Origin: Talpa occidentalis
Taxonomy: Eukaryota > Chordata > Mammalia > Eulipotyphla > Talpidae
Assembly: GCF_014898055.3 (NCBI RefSeq)
Contig: NW_023605083.1
Coordinates: forward strand, 67,263,715-67,327,714
Reading direction: 5' to 3'
DNA length: 64,000 nucleotides
Position 1 is the first letter of the stretch, and each line of letters begins with the position of its first letter. The notes below the pieces were generated by a model. It was given only the letters and a program-made list of their open reading frames with translations. It was not told where the DNA came from and searched no databases. This document shows positions 23,412 to 33,704 of this stretch, piece after piece. A program made the translations under genes and the position numbers.

Positions 23412-24130
23412 TTGCTGTCAGCGGGAGTCAGGCTGAAACCCAGGCAAGCTGACTCCCAGCTCCATGTGCCTACCAAAATACCGGACATTCACAGCTCCCC
23501 CTCGTTTCTCTCTCTTTTTCATCTAAAGATCTACAGTCCCCTTTCAACATCAGAAGTCCCATTTGAAAAGTGTTTAACTTCTAATGCAGATATAACAAGT
23601 CGTTTCTCAGTTTCACTGTATCTGCAAAGCCTTCTATAATTCAACATCAAATATTTATTATTACATTTATTAAAGTTTTAATAATTTAGCATCTCCTGCA
23701 TGTATGAGAGAAGCTTAGCTAACTGGCTCCCCTTTATTCAACCCGGGTCACTTCAATATTTATATTCCGAAGTCTCCATTTGCGTCTCATTTAGCAGAGG
23801 CTGTGTCGTGGGCCCTCTGCCTGGGCTGACAGGTGTGTGTGCTGCAGCCTCCCCAGTGGCAAAGACTAACAGAAATCTGGTGCTGAACGGTGTTTGAAGA
23901 GATTTACCGAGCCTGGGCAGAAACTCATCCTAATAGACTTCAATTTTATTATGATCGCTAAACTAAAATGGGGGGAATGTATATATGTCTCCAGGCTCAC
24001 TGGCTGAGTGACAGGCAGCGAGGCTGGGAAGAGATTTGGGTGTAGCGATATCCATTCAATTCGGAGTACAGTGGGCCTTTATGGTGATGTTTCTCCCAGC
24101 GGTTTCAGTCCCATAAAGGAAGGGAGGGAC
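23412..24130. promoter_or_regulatory. Candidate conserved enhancer-like block
   Basis: About 700 bp free of recognised repeats. An AT-rich homeodomain-type cluster lies at 23651-23690, and CCATTTGCGTCTCATTTAGC at 23777-23796. ATTATGATCGCTAAACTAAA lies at 23948-23967, and a perfect 9-bp inverted repeat, CCTTTATGG 24076-24084 / CCATAAAGG 24111-24119. It keeps scattered CpGs. Enhancer function is an inference. Confidence 0.4.
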
Positions 24131-24364
24131 AGGGAGGTACAGGACAAATTCTAACACTCAAATTCCAAGAAGTCAGCTATGAGGGCCAGACTCTGTCTTT
24201 CTTCACCTGGCCTCCTGCTTCCCCATTTAATATCTCCTTTTCTGTTAGCACGGAATGGCAGTCCATACACACACCATACACTGACTCGTCAACAAAAATT
24301 AAGGTAGAAAACCCAGTGAACCTATTCCTCCACTTTACAGAGATCCCTGCACCAATAACAACCG

Positions 24365-24539
24365 GACCGAGTTCTCACCAAGAGGCACAAGTTCAAATCC
24401 CGCTTCTGCCACTTACTACCCACAATGGTGGGCAAGTAAGTTAAACTTTCTGTGCCTCAGTTTCCTCATCTGCAAATCGTAACTGCATCCCCATTGGGTT
24501 GTGAGGAGTCAGAAATCATCCGTGTAAAATACATAGCGT
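24365..24539 (+). repeat. MIR SINE, part 1
   Basis: AAGTTCAAATCCCGCTTCTG, CCACTTACTACCCACAATGG and CTGTGCCTCAGTTTCCTCAT give one of the clearest MIR matches here. It is interrupted by a SINE at 24540 and resumes at 24652. Confidence 0.85.
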
Positions 24540-24651
24540 GGGGCCTCCCCGGTGGCGCAGCGGTTGAGTGCTGGGCTGCAAGGCTGCCCGCAGACTCTGC
24601 AGCACCGGTTCGTTCCCCAGCCACCGGCGAGGGTCCCACACACACACACAA
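24540..24651 (+). mobile_element. Head-only Rhin-1-like SINE copy inside MIR
   Basis: Contains the tRNA-related part (GGGGCCTCCCCGGTGGCGCA, then GGTTCGTTCCCCAGCCACCG) and stops after GAGGGTCCCACA, followed by a short CA and A tail. It lacks the body and AAATAAA tail. Its own duplication is AAAATACATAGCGT (24526-24539) and AAAATGCATAGCGT (24652-24665). Confidence 0.9.
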
Positions 24652-24710
24652 AAAATGCATAGCGTCTGACCCAAAGCAAATGCCTAACACATGTTAGCCT
24701 TTATTATCAT
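24652..24710 (+). repeat. MIR SINE, part 2
   Basis: CAAATGCCTAACACATGTTA followed by GCCTTTATTATCAT is the MIR 3' end. Confidence 0.75.
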
Positions 24711-25379
24711 GCCAGTGTTTACGACAGTGGGGCTGAGAGTTGAATGTGTCACCTCATTCAATTTTCAAAATACCCAAATAGATGCAGGATTTTAAGCTCC
24801 TGTATGTTTCTGCTGAGGATTTCACCTTAAGATGGATGACCTACATTTCCAGAACACACTGTCTGACTAGGGGTACAGCCTAGGCAAAGTCAGGTCCTGG
24901 GATCTGAAACATTCACACAGAAGTGGCTGCTGAGACCAGGAGTGATGACAACATGCTCAAGTTCTTCCAGAGACTCTGCTGACTCCGCCAGTCCAGGCGG
25001 GACCACTGAGGAAGGGAGGGGTGGGGGAGAAAGCCGCATGCATGTTCTTTCTCCTCTTCTCGCTGTCCCTCAGCCACGGGGCCCTTGGCATACACTCCAT
25101 ATACACTGAATGAAACAACACCCCTTTCAGGTGTGCCACTTGAAGACCTCATGTCTTGCCTATAGACAGAACATCTGCATTTTTAGATTTTTGTCCATCA
25201 GGCTTGTCTTGGTTTTTCTCTGGCGAACTATCCTACCTGCAGACTCAAGCATGCTGAAGGTCCCCCACTCTGGCTGTTTTCAGGGGTGGGGGAGTCAGTG
25301 ACCCAGCTCTGACTAATTAGAGCATTTTTGTCCCTTTAGGCAAATATCCCCAAACAGGTCAAAGAGACCTTCATAGCCA

Positions 25380-25560
25380 AGAGACTGGGCATGGTCTCAG
25401 GGATCAGATGCTCAGGACTCAAATCCTGGTTCTGTGTCCTGGGGTGAGTTATAGAATCTCTCCATGCCTCAGTTTCTCATGCATTAAGTGGGGTAATAAT
25501 AGGTGAAGATTAAATAAGCTCATTTTAGTAAGGCATGGGAACAGTGCCATAAGGATGAGC
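25380..25560 (+). repeat. MIR SINE relic
   Basis: CAAATCCTGGTTCTGTGTCC, CATGCCTCAGTTTCTCATGC, then AGGTGAAGATTAAATAAGCT. Confidence 0.7.
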
Positions 25561-25854
25561 TACACTGCTGTTAGTCAGTGCCTCACCTTCCCTTTAAACC
25601 ACTGGAAAGCACTCATCTCTATACCCCAGCAATGTTCAGCTGAGGTTTTAAGCCTGGAGTTTCTGGGGAGAATGTACGGCAAGAAAGTCAAACTGGGAAC
25701 AACAGTGATGGTAGAAGAAAAACAGCAATCAGAGTACTGAGTCCCAACAATGCCCCACGTGTAAATCCCACTCTGCCAAAAGCCATCACCATCCCGGAGT
25801 TTTCAAATTCTTAAATCTGTCATTTTCTAAGTTAGGTAATATTTTCCTGGTTTT

Positions 25855-25970
25855 GCTACCTAGCACATTATCACTTAAACATTACTGGACATTGGAGTCA
25901 CCCAGAGCACTTGTTAAGCCTGACTCTGGACCCACTCCAGAACATCTGATTCAGTGGGCCCAAGGAGATG
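25855..25970 (+). mobile_element. MER5A-like hAT MITE relic
   Basis: GGAGTCACCCAGAGCACTTG, then GACCCACTCCAGAACATCTG and ATTCAGTGGGCCCAAGG, the MER5A interior. Confidence 0.65.
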
Positions 25971-25974
25971 CTTC

Positions 25975-26176
25975 AGTTTCCTTTGGTTGCTGTAAGAAAT
26001 CTCCACAAACTAGGTTGATTACAAACAACCAGAAGCCGCAAACCAGTATCACCTGGTTAAATTAATGTGTTAGCAAGGCTGCTCTGCCCCATAGGGACTC
26101 TCAGGGAGGATCTGCCCTTTGCTACTTCCAGCTTCCAGTGGAGGCTGGCATTCCTTGGCTTGTGGGTGCACCATTT
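25975..26176 (-). mobile_element. MLT1 (MaLR) LTR, part 1
   Basis: Minus orientation LTR: TTGCTGTAAGAAATCTCCAC, GCTTCCAGTGGAGGCTGGCA, then CCTTGGCTTGTGGGTGCACC. Two SINEs interrupt the LTR. No retroviral coding sequence is present. Confidence 0.75.
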
Positions 26177-26191
26177 ATATTTTTTAAAGAT

Positions 26192-26239
<48 letters not shown>

Positions 26240-26481
26240 TATAAGAACTAGGCTACAGGTCAGAAGCATGGGAGGGTGAGAGAATTCACCAGAGACAGAG
26301 CAGGGAGCAGAACAGGCAGATGGAGCGAAGACACTGCTTAGGGGAGCAGGGGCGAGGCAGGAGAAGTCTGCTGCGCAGGTGTGGTTCTCCCTGGCTGGTC
26401 GGAAATCAAACCAATGTTGCAGATGCTGCGGACAGCCTCGCAGCGTGGCACTCGACCGCTATGCCACCGGGGAGGCCTCTA
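26177..26481 (-). mobile_element. Rhin-1-like SINE, older/intermediate type, in MLT1
   Basis: Full-length minus-strand copy with a long (TTTA)n tail on the plus strand (26191-26238). The duplication is GTGGGTGCACCATTT at 26162-26176 against GTGGGTGGGCCATTT at 26482-26496. Confidence 0.92.
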
Positions 26482-26667
26482 GTGGGTGGGCCATTTCAAT
26501 TTCTAACTTTGTCCTCACATTGCCTTCTACTCTGTGTGTCAGATATCCCTTTGGCTCTTTCCTGTAATGACACAGGTTATTTTATGTGGGGCCCAACCAG
26601 ATAATCCAGGATAATCAACCTATCTTATGACTTATGACTTAATCACATCTGTAAAGATCTATTTTAT
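26482..26667 (-). mobile_element. MLT1 LTR, part 2
   Basis: TTTGTCCTCACATTGCCTTC, GTGGGGCCCAACCAGATAAT, then GACTTAATCACATCTGTAAA, MLT1 read backwards. Confidence 0.75.
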
Positions 26668-26981
26668 GGGCCTCCCTGGTGGTGCAGGCGGTTGAGTGCA
26701 GCACTGTGAAGCTGTCTGTAGCCTCTGCAGTGCCAGTTCTATCCCTGCTGGCCTTGGAGCAATCCACATGGCGTGGCAGACCTCTCCTGTCTTGCCCACT
26801 GCTCCCCTCAGCAGTGTATTTCAGTCAGTCTTCCTGCTCTGTTCCCCGCTCTGTCTCTGATGAATCCTCTCACCCTTCTGTGTGTCTGACCTGTACCTCA
26901 GTTCTTGTATAACTAAATAAATCTTTAAAAAAAAAAAAAAAAAAAGAAAAGAGAAAGCACATTTCTTAAAAAAAAAAAAAA
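26668..26981 (+). mobile_element. Rhin-1-like SINE, intermediate type, in MLT1
   Basis: Full-length plus-strand copy, head GGGCCTCCCTGGTGGTGCAG, long A-rich tail with interruptions. Imperfect duplication ATCTATTTTAT (26657-26667) / ATCCATCTTAT (26982-26992). It faces the SINE at 26177 in opposite orientation. Confidence 0.92.
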
Positions 26982-27062
26982 ATCCATCTTATAAATTCAG
27001 AAACACTGATAGATTCTAGGGTTTAGGAGCTCATATTTTAGGGGGTCATTATCAGTTTGCCC
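26982..27062 (-). mobile_element. MLT1 LTR, part 3
   Basis: GATTCTAGGGTTTAGGAGCT, then TTTAGGGGGTCATTATCAGT, the 5' end of MLT1 in reverse. Confidence 0.65.
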
Positions 27063-27319
27063 CAGATGAAGGCCACAAATCAGGTTTCTAACAAGTTTGC
27101 AGTTGATACCACTGGTCTAGGTACCACCCTTTCAGATGTAGTGCTAGCAGCTTCCTGCTAATATTTCACATCTTGAGTCCCAGGTCCTCTCTTCTCTGAG
27201 ACCTTCCCTTTAACCCAGGAGAGTTTGATAAGCTTCTACTTCCTGTCTTCCTTGAGCTCTCTTTCTGTTCTCTTCAACTGTCACACAGCATGATGTCTTT
27301 TTGTTTGCAATTTGGTCTC

Positions 27320-27420
27320 ATTCAATGCCTTGAGATTTTTGTCTTAACATTATAATATTTCTAATAGGGAGCCTGGCAGATAGTAGGTGTTCAGTATACT
27401 TTTTGCTTAGAATTGAAAGG
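27320..27420 (+). repeat. Possible L2 3'-end relic
   Basis: GAGCCTGGCAGATAGTAGGT followed by GTTCAGTATAC resembles the L2 terminus. Confidence 0.42.
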
Positions 27421-27779
27421 CCAAAGGGACAAGAAACCATTCTTAATTCTATTTAGAACTAATTCAAAGTGAGTACTGTCACCAAATGAGCAATGCTAGC
27501 TTGCATTCTGATATCCCATTATTCTTTCATCACTGTGCAGGAATTAACAGTATTTCACCATTTCATTTTCATTGACTTGAGATCACAGAAAAATCACGGA
27601 GGGGATCCAAAAGCTGGCTCTGTGGATGGTTATTATTCCAACTATAATAGTTATTCTTGCATCTCTCTTATAAGAACCAGCTCTAGGTGACAGTGTGAGG
27701 AAGGCCCTGTGTGTAGCAATAAGGCTTGTTTGCCACGCTTCTTTCTCTACAAGCAGCTTTTATTTCATCTTGCAAGTCA

Positions 27780-27900
27780 GTCCTTGTTCCGTGTTCCTTG
27801 CTACACCACAAAATTCCTGAAAGCAGAGGTAGGCTTATGCATTGGGGTGCCCCTGTGGCACCTGGCACAGTGCCTGGCACACAGGAGGGGCCCAGCCAAG
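27780..27900 (+). repeat. L2 3'-end relic
   Basis: ATTCCTGAAAGCAGAGGTAG, then GGCACAGTGCCTGGCACACA. Confidence 0.6.
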
Positions 27901-28499
27901 GTTTTCAGGATTGAAAGACTTTGATGTGCAATTTAACTAGAGCTGGCTCCTCCACCTTTGTAGCTGACATCATTAGTGTCTCAAATGTAATAAATCTCAT
28001 TCCTAGCAACTTCCTGCTGGGACAGGCTGGAGAATGGGAGCCATCCAGGGAGAGTTCTCTTCTGTGGCCCTTTAATCCCTCTGACCTGAAAGTCTTCCCT
28101 CCCACCTTAGATGCCACAAAGCCCAATTCTACCCACAACTCAAAGTTACTTGCTAATGTTCTCTAGCCTACAAATGCTTTCCTAATTCCTTTGGTCACAA
28201 TTTTTTTCTTTCTCTCCAGTCCCCCAAACCCTATGTGTAATATGTATGGAAAGATTTTCATATACTTAAAGCCACTAGACCTACCACACTGCATTAGACC
28301 TTATATATTTGTATTCTTTAATCCCATAACACTAAGTCACTATTGGTTTAAAGATGCATCGTAACTTGGATACAGCCTTTCAGCAAAAGAAAGACAAAAG
28401 AATTAAAAAGAGACCGAGAACAGAAATATGTTATACCATATTACAACAACAATGTAATATAGCATAATAATAACAAACATGATAACTAATGCCCTAGAG

Positions 28500-28700
28500 A
28501 ATCTACCATGTTCATTGATGGTGTCTTACAATGAAGTATCACGTGATTCAACTCTCCACACTTCCCTGCATGGCCTCACCTGTGTCTTCTATCTCCATTA
28601 TTGCCAAGGAGAGGAGGCAGAGTTACCAAAAAAAATGGAGTGAGAATGTGGGGGAGCTAGGATTTGAAAGCAGTCAGGTCAACTGAGTTCCACTGTCTAA
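28500..28700 (-). repeat. Possible MIR relic
   Basis: ATTGCCAAGGAGAGGAGGCA followed by 'tttgaaagcagtcaggtcaactgagttcca' order suggests a reverse MIR. It hosts the SINE at 28720 at its edge. Confidence 0.4.
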
Positions 28701-28719
28701 GCCTTCAAAAATGTATAGC

Positions 28720-28976
28720 GGACCTCCCCGGTGGCGCAGTGGTTGAGCGCTGGGTTGCGAAGCTACCCGCAGCCTCTGCAGCACCAGTTCGATTCTCAGC
28801 TGCTCCCCAGCCACCGGAGGAGGGTCCCACATGGTGCGCAGACCTCTCCTGCCGCCTGCTGCTCCCCTCAGCAGTATACTTCGGTCCTTCTGCCTGCTCT
28901 GCTCCCCGCTCTGGCTCTGGTGAATTCTCTCACCCTCCTGCACTTGGTTGTATAAATAAGTAAATAAATCTTTTAA
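28720..28976 (+). mobile_element. Rhin-1-like SINE, younger type, full length
   Basis: Head GGACCTCCCCGGTGGCGCAG, B box GTTCGATTCTC, insert GCCACCGGAGGAGGGTCCCA typical of the younger group. Perfect 13-bp duplication AAAAATGTATAGC at 28707-28719 and 28977-28989. Confidence 0.95.
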
Positions 28977-28989
28977 AAAAATGTATAGC

Positions 28990-29674
28990 ACTTTATATGC
29001 ACTTTATATTTAAATAAAATATAGCACACAAATCTTATCTGTACAGCTTGATGAATTTTTACACATAGAAAACACACACATCAGGGACTCAGACATTTCA
29101 GTTCCATACAAACTTTGTCTTGCTTCCCCTGAGTCACTGTTCCCTCTGTTACCCAAAGGTAATCCCCATCCTTTTCTCTAACATCATACAGGGATTACTT
29201 TGTGTTCTCTCTCTCTATAAACATATATATTCTTTTGTGTCTGGCTTCCATAATTCAATATTATATCTGTGAGTTTCATTGATGGTGATGTGTGTGGTGG
29301 CTATATTTACTAATTATTCAGCATTAATAGAATTTCATTGTTTTATTATTCCACTGCATATTTCTTTACCTTGTTGCTGTTGGTCATTTGTGCTTTCCTC
29401 CTAGCTTTTTGGCATACAAATGAGTGCTTCTGTTGGTATTCTTGAATACAGTATTTAGGGTGCCACATAGAAATGTATACAATATATACATGTTTCTGTT
29501 AGGTGATTCATTAGGAGTGAAATCAGTGGGTTACAGAATATGTAGATGTATAACGTTGGAAGATATGCAATGATCAGACTAACTTACGTTCCCACTCTAT
29601 GGGTATGAGAGCTCCAGTTGTTCTATCTTCTTACCAACATTTGTTATCATCACTTGTTTTAAATTTAGCCACCC
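28990..29674 (-). mobile_element. L1 (L1ME-like) 3' UTR, part 1
   Basis: TTCTTTTGTGTCTGGCTTCC, GTGAGTTTCATTGATGGTGA, TGATTCATTAGGAGTGAAAT and GTATGAGAGCTCCAGTTGTT follow antisense L1M order. It is interrupted by a SINE. Confidence 0.75.
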
Positions 29675-29931
29675 TTTGGGCCTCCTTGGTGACACCAGCG
29701 GTTGAACGCCGCACTGTGAAGCTGTTCGCAGCCTCTGCAGCGCGGGGTTCAATCCTGGCTGGCCGGCAAGAATCCCACATGGCGTGGCAACCTCGCCCAT
29801 AGCTCCCCTCAGCAGTCTGTTTCGTCACTCTGCCTGTTCTGTTTCCTGCTCTGTCTCTGGTGAATCTGCTCACCCTTCTGTGCATCTGGCCTGTATACCA
29901 GCACTTGTATAAATAAAATAAATCCTTAAAA
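29675..29931 (+). mobile_element. Rhin-1-like SINE, intermediate type, in L1
   Basis: Head GGGCCTCCTTGGTGACACCA, body CCCCTCAGCAGTCTGTTTCG, tail AAATAAAATAAATCC. Duplication AAATTTAGCCACCC (29661-29674) / AAAATTAGCCACCC (29932-29945). Confidence 0.93.
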
Positions 29932-30160
29932 AAAATTAGCCACCCATGTGGGTAGAACCTCTAAGTTGGACTGCTAGGTTGTCCTCGCATGAGATTCCAC
30001 ACTTTCCTAATTATTTGTCATCGACTAAAAAACAAAAAGAAATCAACCAGCAAAGCACCTTCAAGTTTTCCTTCCTAATCCCACTCGAAGGCTCATCCTT
30101 TTCTTTCAAATTCTGTTCTTCCACACAGTCTCTCCTCTAACTGCTCTGTTATAATTCTAT
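29932..30160 (-). mobile_element. L1 (L1ME-like) 3' UTR, part 2
   Basis: AATTAGCCACCCATGTGGGT continues the L1 segment. The right half (30000-30160) is less certain. Confidence 0.45.
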
Positions 30161-30229
30161 GGCATATTATTGGCTATCTATAATTATGATCTATTATTTA
30201 TTAATTTCTAACATAACATCTAACTAAAA

Positions 30230-30770
30230 TGTAGTAGTTCTTTAAACACCCGTGATATGCTTGCCTGGGCAATGCCATGTCAAACAAGGTTTATTAGTGC
30301 AGCTTGAGAAACTAAGCCTACAGAGCACAGATTCTTTAGAATGGTGATGATTACAACCCTTTATCCACTTGTGCAGTGAAACCAACAGGCATGTGTGAGA
30401 TAAGATGAAGGTAAGCTTAAAAGGCTGTCTGCGATTGCTCCAAGCCACGGTGAAGGGATGCAGGCACGCCAAGCAGGATAATAATTTAGTGCCCTAATCA
30501 AACCAATATCCTTCAAACATCTGTACCATTTTTTGCTTCAAAAGAGAATCTTACTGGGTTGTGGAGAAAGGGTTTAAAAGGAAGAGCAATTGCTGCAGAA
30601 TATCATCCTCTCTCCCATTCTGAGCAGCTGTGCTCTGGCCCTAACTTGGGGTAACCAGGCACAGCATTGTTAGTGGAATCAACTCACTATTACTGCATTA
30701 TGCCCCTCGAAGGCCTCAGCCCTTTCAACTTATTCCAGGATTTTCCCAAGTACACGCAATCCTCTGCCTG
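30230..30770. promoter_or_regulatory. Candidate conserved intronic element
   Basis: A repeat-free stretch containing GGATAATAATTTAGTGCCCT (30477-30496) and TAATCAAACCAATATCC (30496-30512), homeodomain/PBX-like. Only motif content and lack of repeats support it. Confidence 0.3.
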
Positions 30771-30797
30771 AAATGCATTCTGAGTGCACTGCTCTCA

Positions 30798-30818
30798 TTT
30801 TTTTTTTTTTTTTTTTTT
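30798..30818. repeat. Poly(T) tract
   Basis: A 21-nt run of T on the plus strand, poly(A) in the ASTN1 transcript. Confidence 0.9.
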
Positions 30819-31129
30819 ACATTTCTGAAGATGTTTTTAACAGTTTCTGTAGATTGCTATTTTGGGCCCCTCCTTGGCTAACTTGCTATTTGGCATAATT
30901 CAGAGTGGAGCAGAAAAGGCAGCAGGGGCATATTGTAGATCTCTGTAGTTCTCAGGAGCGTGGCATGGCACAGCCTTCCCGACTCTGCCTTCCTCACCAT
31001 CATCAGCTTCTACCTGAACTCTACTGTGGGGGGAATTCAGTTGATCTAAACTGCATGTAATATAACATTAAAGTATATTATGAATCCATGTGTACTTATA
31101 TTATTAATCACTCTTGGGAGCTATTTCAA

Positions 31130-31345
31130 TAAAACAGTTAAAACCTGGCTTCTGGAGCTGAGAGATCATGTTTTGCTGCTTGTTTTCATCACTTACTAAT
31201 GAAGGGATCACTTGTTTCTGTTTTTTTTTTTTTTATTTGCAAAATGAAAATAATAATATCACCACTTGGGGTTGATGCAAGGATGTAATGAAATAATGTT
31301 AATAAAGTGTTTGGCACCTAGTAAATGATCAAGGGATAGGAGTTA
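31130..31345 (+). repeat. MIR SINE relic
   Basis: CATCACTTACTAATGAAGGG, GCAAAATGAAAATAATAATA, then GTGTTTGGCACCTAGTAAAT. Confidence 0.65.
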
Positions 31346-31354
31346 CTATTGTTA

Positions 31355-31510
31355 CACTCTGAGAAAGCCACTGCTGTTATCCCCATTTTATAAACAGATA
31401 GAAATTTAGCAAGTTGAATCTGGTTAACATCACATAGCTAGCTTGTGGTAGAAATGGAATTCCAACCCCGACCTGCTATTCACCTCCAGTGCTACCATCA
31501 GCCAGCCTGA
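31355..31510 (-). repeat. MIR SINE relic
   Basis: TGTTATCCCCATTTTATAAA, then CATCACATAGCTAGCTTGTG, a reverse MIR next to the forward one at 31130. Confidence 0.68.
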
Positions 31511-32099
31511 CTTCTGCAGCTTCACTGAAATCATAAATTCAATGTCAAGAGCACAGGATTCTGAGGAAAGCTAATAGAAACTTTCACTTAGCTGATTTCA
31601 CAAAAGATCATCATGTATCTTTGAGAATAGTCCTTCAGCCAGATGGTCTTTGCTCCATCTTTAAAATATGTAATGCACAGAAACCTTAAAAATGCTTTAC
31701 TAATGTCTCTTCTACCTCAGTTCTACCAAAAATGGAAATAATGGTAATCTACTATGAATCAGTTTGTGTGTATAAAACCATCTTAGTTCTTAGTAATTAC
31801 CACTCATTTCCTAAGTATAATGGCTTTCATAATCGATTCTTTTTTAAACTACCTCTTTTGCAAACTATCAAGAGCCTGAAAACTCACATTAAGTTCACGC
31901 TTCCATGAAGAGTTGAGAAAAGGTGATAATAAACAGATTGCAAAGCAGGAGAGTCACTTCCTAAAACAGTAGCCAATACGTGGGTAAATGCCATTTCCAA
32001 AAGTCAAATCAGAGTCCAGTTTTGGTAACATACACATTTCTAGACTCTTTTCCCTAATCAAAATGGGGAGGGGCGGGCAGAAAACTCCAGAATACTGGT

Positions 32100-32260
32100 A
32101 GGTTCAGTTCTAAGACCATTGGTTTAATTAAATCAATAAACATTTAGTAGATGTCCAATATATACTGGGAACAGGGGATTAAAAAGCTAAATAAGTTATT
32201 TGCTTTGACCTTGAGAGACTTCCCACATAATGGGACAGAACAATAAGGAAGCACCTGATT
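32100..32260 (-). repeat. L2 3'-end relic
   Basis: ATCAATAAACATTTAGTAGA, CCAATATATACTGGGAACAG, then GACCTTGAGAGACTTCCCAC. Confidence 0.6.
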
Positions 32261-32784
32261 AAAATATAGTAGAGCAAGTCCATAATGAAGTTATCCACCA
32301 AGTGAAAAAGGTGTAAAGCAAGACACAGCTCCATTCATTCATGAGTAAAGAAGACATACATTTGACTTGGACCTTGCCACCAAGGACTAGCCTGGAGTCT
32401 GTTTCCGGTACCAGACTCACAACAGAAAGCATCTCATTCTCTAGTTGTTCACCTTCACGACTATCTCATATCCTATTAAGTAACGGTTTTCAATAGATCA
32501 TCTCATTAATGACCCCAGGATGAACCAGATGAAGTGTTAATCTCTCTCACATTTCATAAAAACCCCAAAGGAGAGTAATGATGCAGGAATATAAAGTCTT
32601 GAAGCCCTCCAAGGGAACACAGATTTACAAGTATGGATCTGGGAGTATGTGAGAATGCTCTCTACCCCAGCTACTAGGCAGCCGGCCCCCTCCATCTGGA
32701 GATACTTCTTGTGAACCTGAAACAGAAGTGCTTCCAGGGCTCCAAGAATTCCCTGCTATAGGATGCTGGAGGCGGCTTCCCTAC

Positions 32785-32922
32785 CTGACATCTGCAGGGT
32801 CTTCCGTGACGAGCACATCGGTCTTGCAGCTGGCCAGGGGGTTGATGGACAGCTCCACAGGCGGAACCACAAAGCTTTTGCTGACAGGAAGCCACAGTCC
32901 TTGGCCCAAGCTGAAAGTAGAC
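32785..32922 (-). CDS. ASTN1: ASTN1 internal exon D: ectodomain segment before the next EGF pair
   Basis: This 138-bp minus-strand exon lies between an ATTGCAG acceptor and the donor GTCAG|GTAGGG. It encodes a split R, then [20 protein letters not shown], continues [20 protein letters not shown] and ends DPADV with a split R. One cysteine (ASCKTD) is present. It enters and leaves in phase 2. The donor GTAGGG departs from the GTRAGT consensus at +4 (G instead of A) but keeps +5 G. The following exon, expected to carry the next EGF-like modules, was not found between 1 and 32784, so the downstream intron is at least 32.7 kb and continues beyond the left edge. The sequence text is recognised as astrotactin-1. 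Confidence 0.93.
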
Positions 32923-33164
32923 CTGCAATGTAAGAGTTTCCATTGGGGAACTCTCTGGGAAGCAGAGAGAAAACAAAGGGGCCCCTCCTCCCAAGCTAGC
33001 AGGGACTCTTTCTCCCGCCCCCACCCCACTGAGCCCCTGCATCTCCCAGGCACAGCTCTGGCCAACTTGCCCCAGACTCGGATAACCATTTCTTAAACCT
33101 GTTAGTGGTTTACCCCATACATGGCTTTGTGTTGCTGGCTTTCTTTTCTGGCCTATAGTTTCTG

Positions 33165-33265
33165 GCTCCACAAACAGAGTGGACTCTGTGAGGACAGGAG
33201 CTATTTCACTTCTGCTTTCTCAAGCAGTCCTGCTATCCAGCAAGGTGCCAGAAGTGACTGCTAAG
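33165..33265 (+). repeat. L2 3'-end relic
   Basis: GACTCTGTGAGGACAGGAGC, then TATTTCACTTCTGCTTTCTC. Confidence 0.55.
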
Positions 33266-33284
33266 TCAGTAGGGACGTCTGCAC

Positions 33285-33400
33285 AAATGTGGAGAGTGTG
33301 GACTCGGAATCAATGAGAATGAAAATCTGATTCCAGTTCTGCTACTTAGTTGGCTGTATGACTTTATCAGCAGAAGTTTTGAAGAGCCACACAAGAGTTC
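33285..33400 (+). repeat. MIR relic
   Basis: TGATTCCAGTTCTGCTACTT followed by AGTTGGCTGTATGACTTTAT. Confidence 0.5.
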
Positions 33401-33704
33401 AAGGAGGTGGCAGGAAGAAAATCTATGAGTATAAAATATCTTTAAACTGGTTGCTTAGATAATCATCCAGGTCTCCTCTAGCTCACGTATGTGAGTCCAT
33501 AAGTCTAGATGACAGACAAAGGGAAACGACCTTCCTGTTGCCACCTGGGCCGTGAGCATACACCCAGGCCCATAAGACTTCCTTGGAACCTATTGTGGCA
33601 CAAAGGTTCACAGACTTGATTAACTGGTGGATGGTAAATGCCTGTGCCCCCCACTCCAACTCATCACCCTCCCAGCATCATCCCCAACACAATTGTCAAT
33701 TCAC

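Larger units (their letters stand above)
1..32784 (-). other. ASTN1: ASTN1 intron downstream of exon D (continues beyond left edge)
   Basis: Minus-strand reading from 32784 starts GTAGGG. No further astrotactin exon was recognised to position 1. The stretch is ordinary repeat-rich intron with ten of the fifteen SINEs. The upper size of the intron is unknown. Confidence 0.75.
32923..33704 (-). other. ASTN1: ASTN1 intron between exons C and D (782 bp)
   Basis: This is a GT-AG intron, GTGAATTG...CATTGCAG on the minus strand. It contains an L2 relic (33165-33265) and a MIR relic (33285-33400). Confidence 0.9.

Noticed and set aside
26191..26238. (TTTA)n array as an independent satellite or CRISPR-like array
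   Set aside because: It is the expanded tail of the minus-strand SINE. No array of spaced direct repeats exists anywhere in the window.
1..32784. Next ASTN1 exon with further EGF-like modules
   Set aside because: No cysteine-rich minus-strand segment with splice sites was recognised; the exon is probably beyond the left edge.
32674..33171. 165-codon minus-strand open frame covering exon D
   Set aside because: It is in the wrong frame relative to exon D. The astrotactin frame with matching splice phases explains this sequence.
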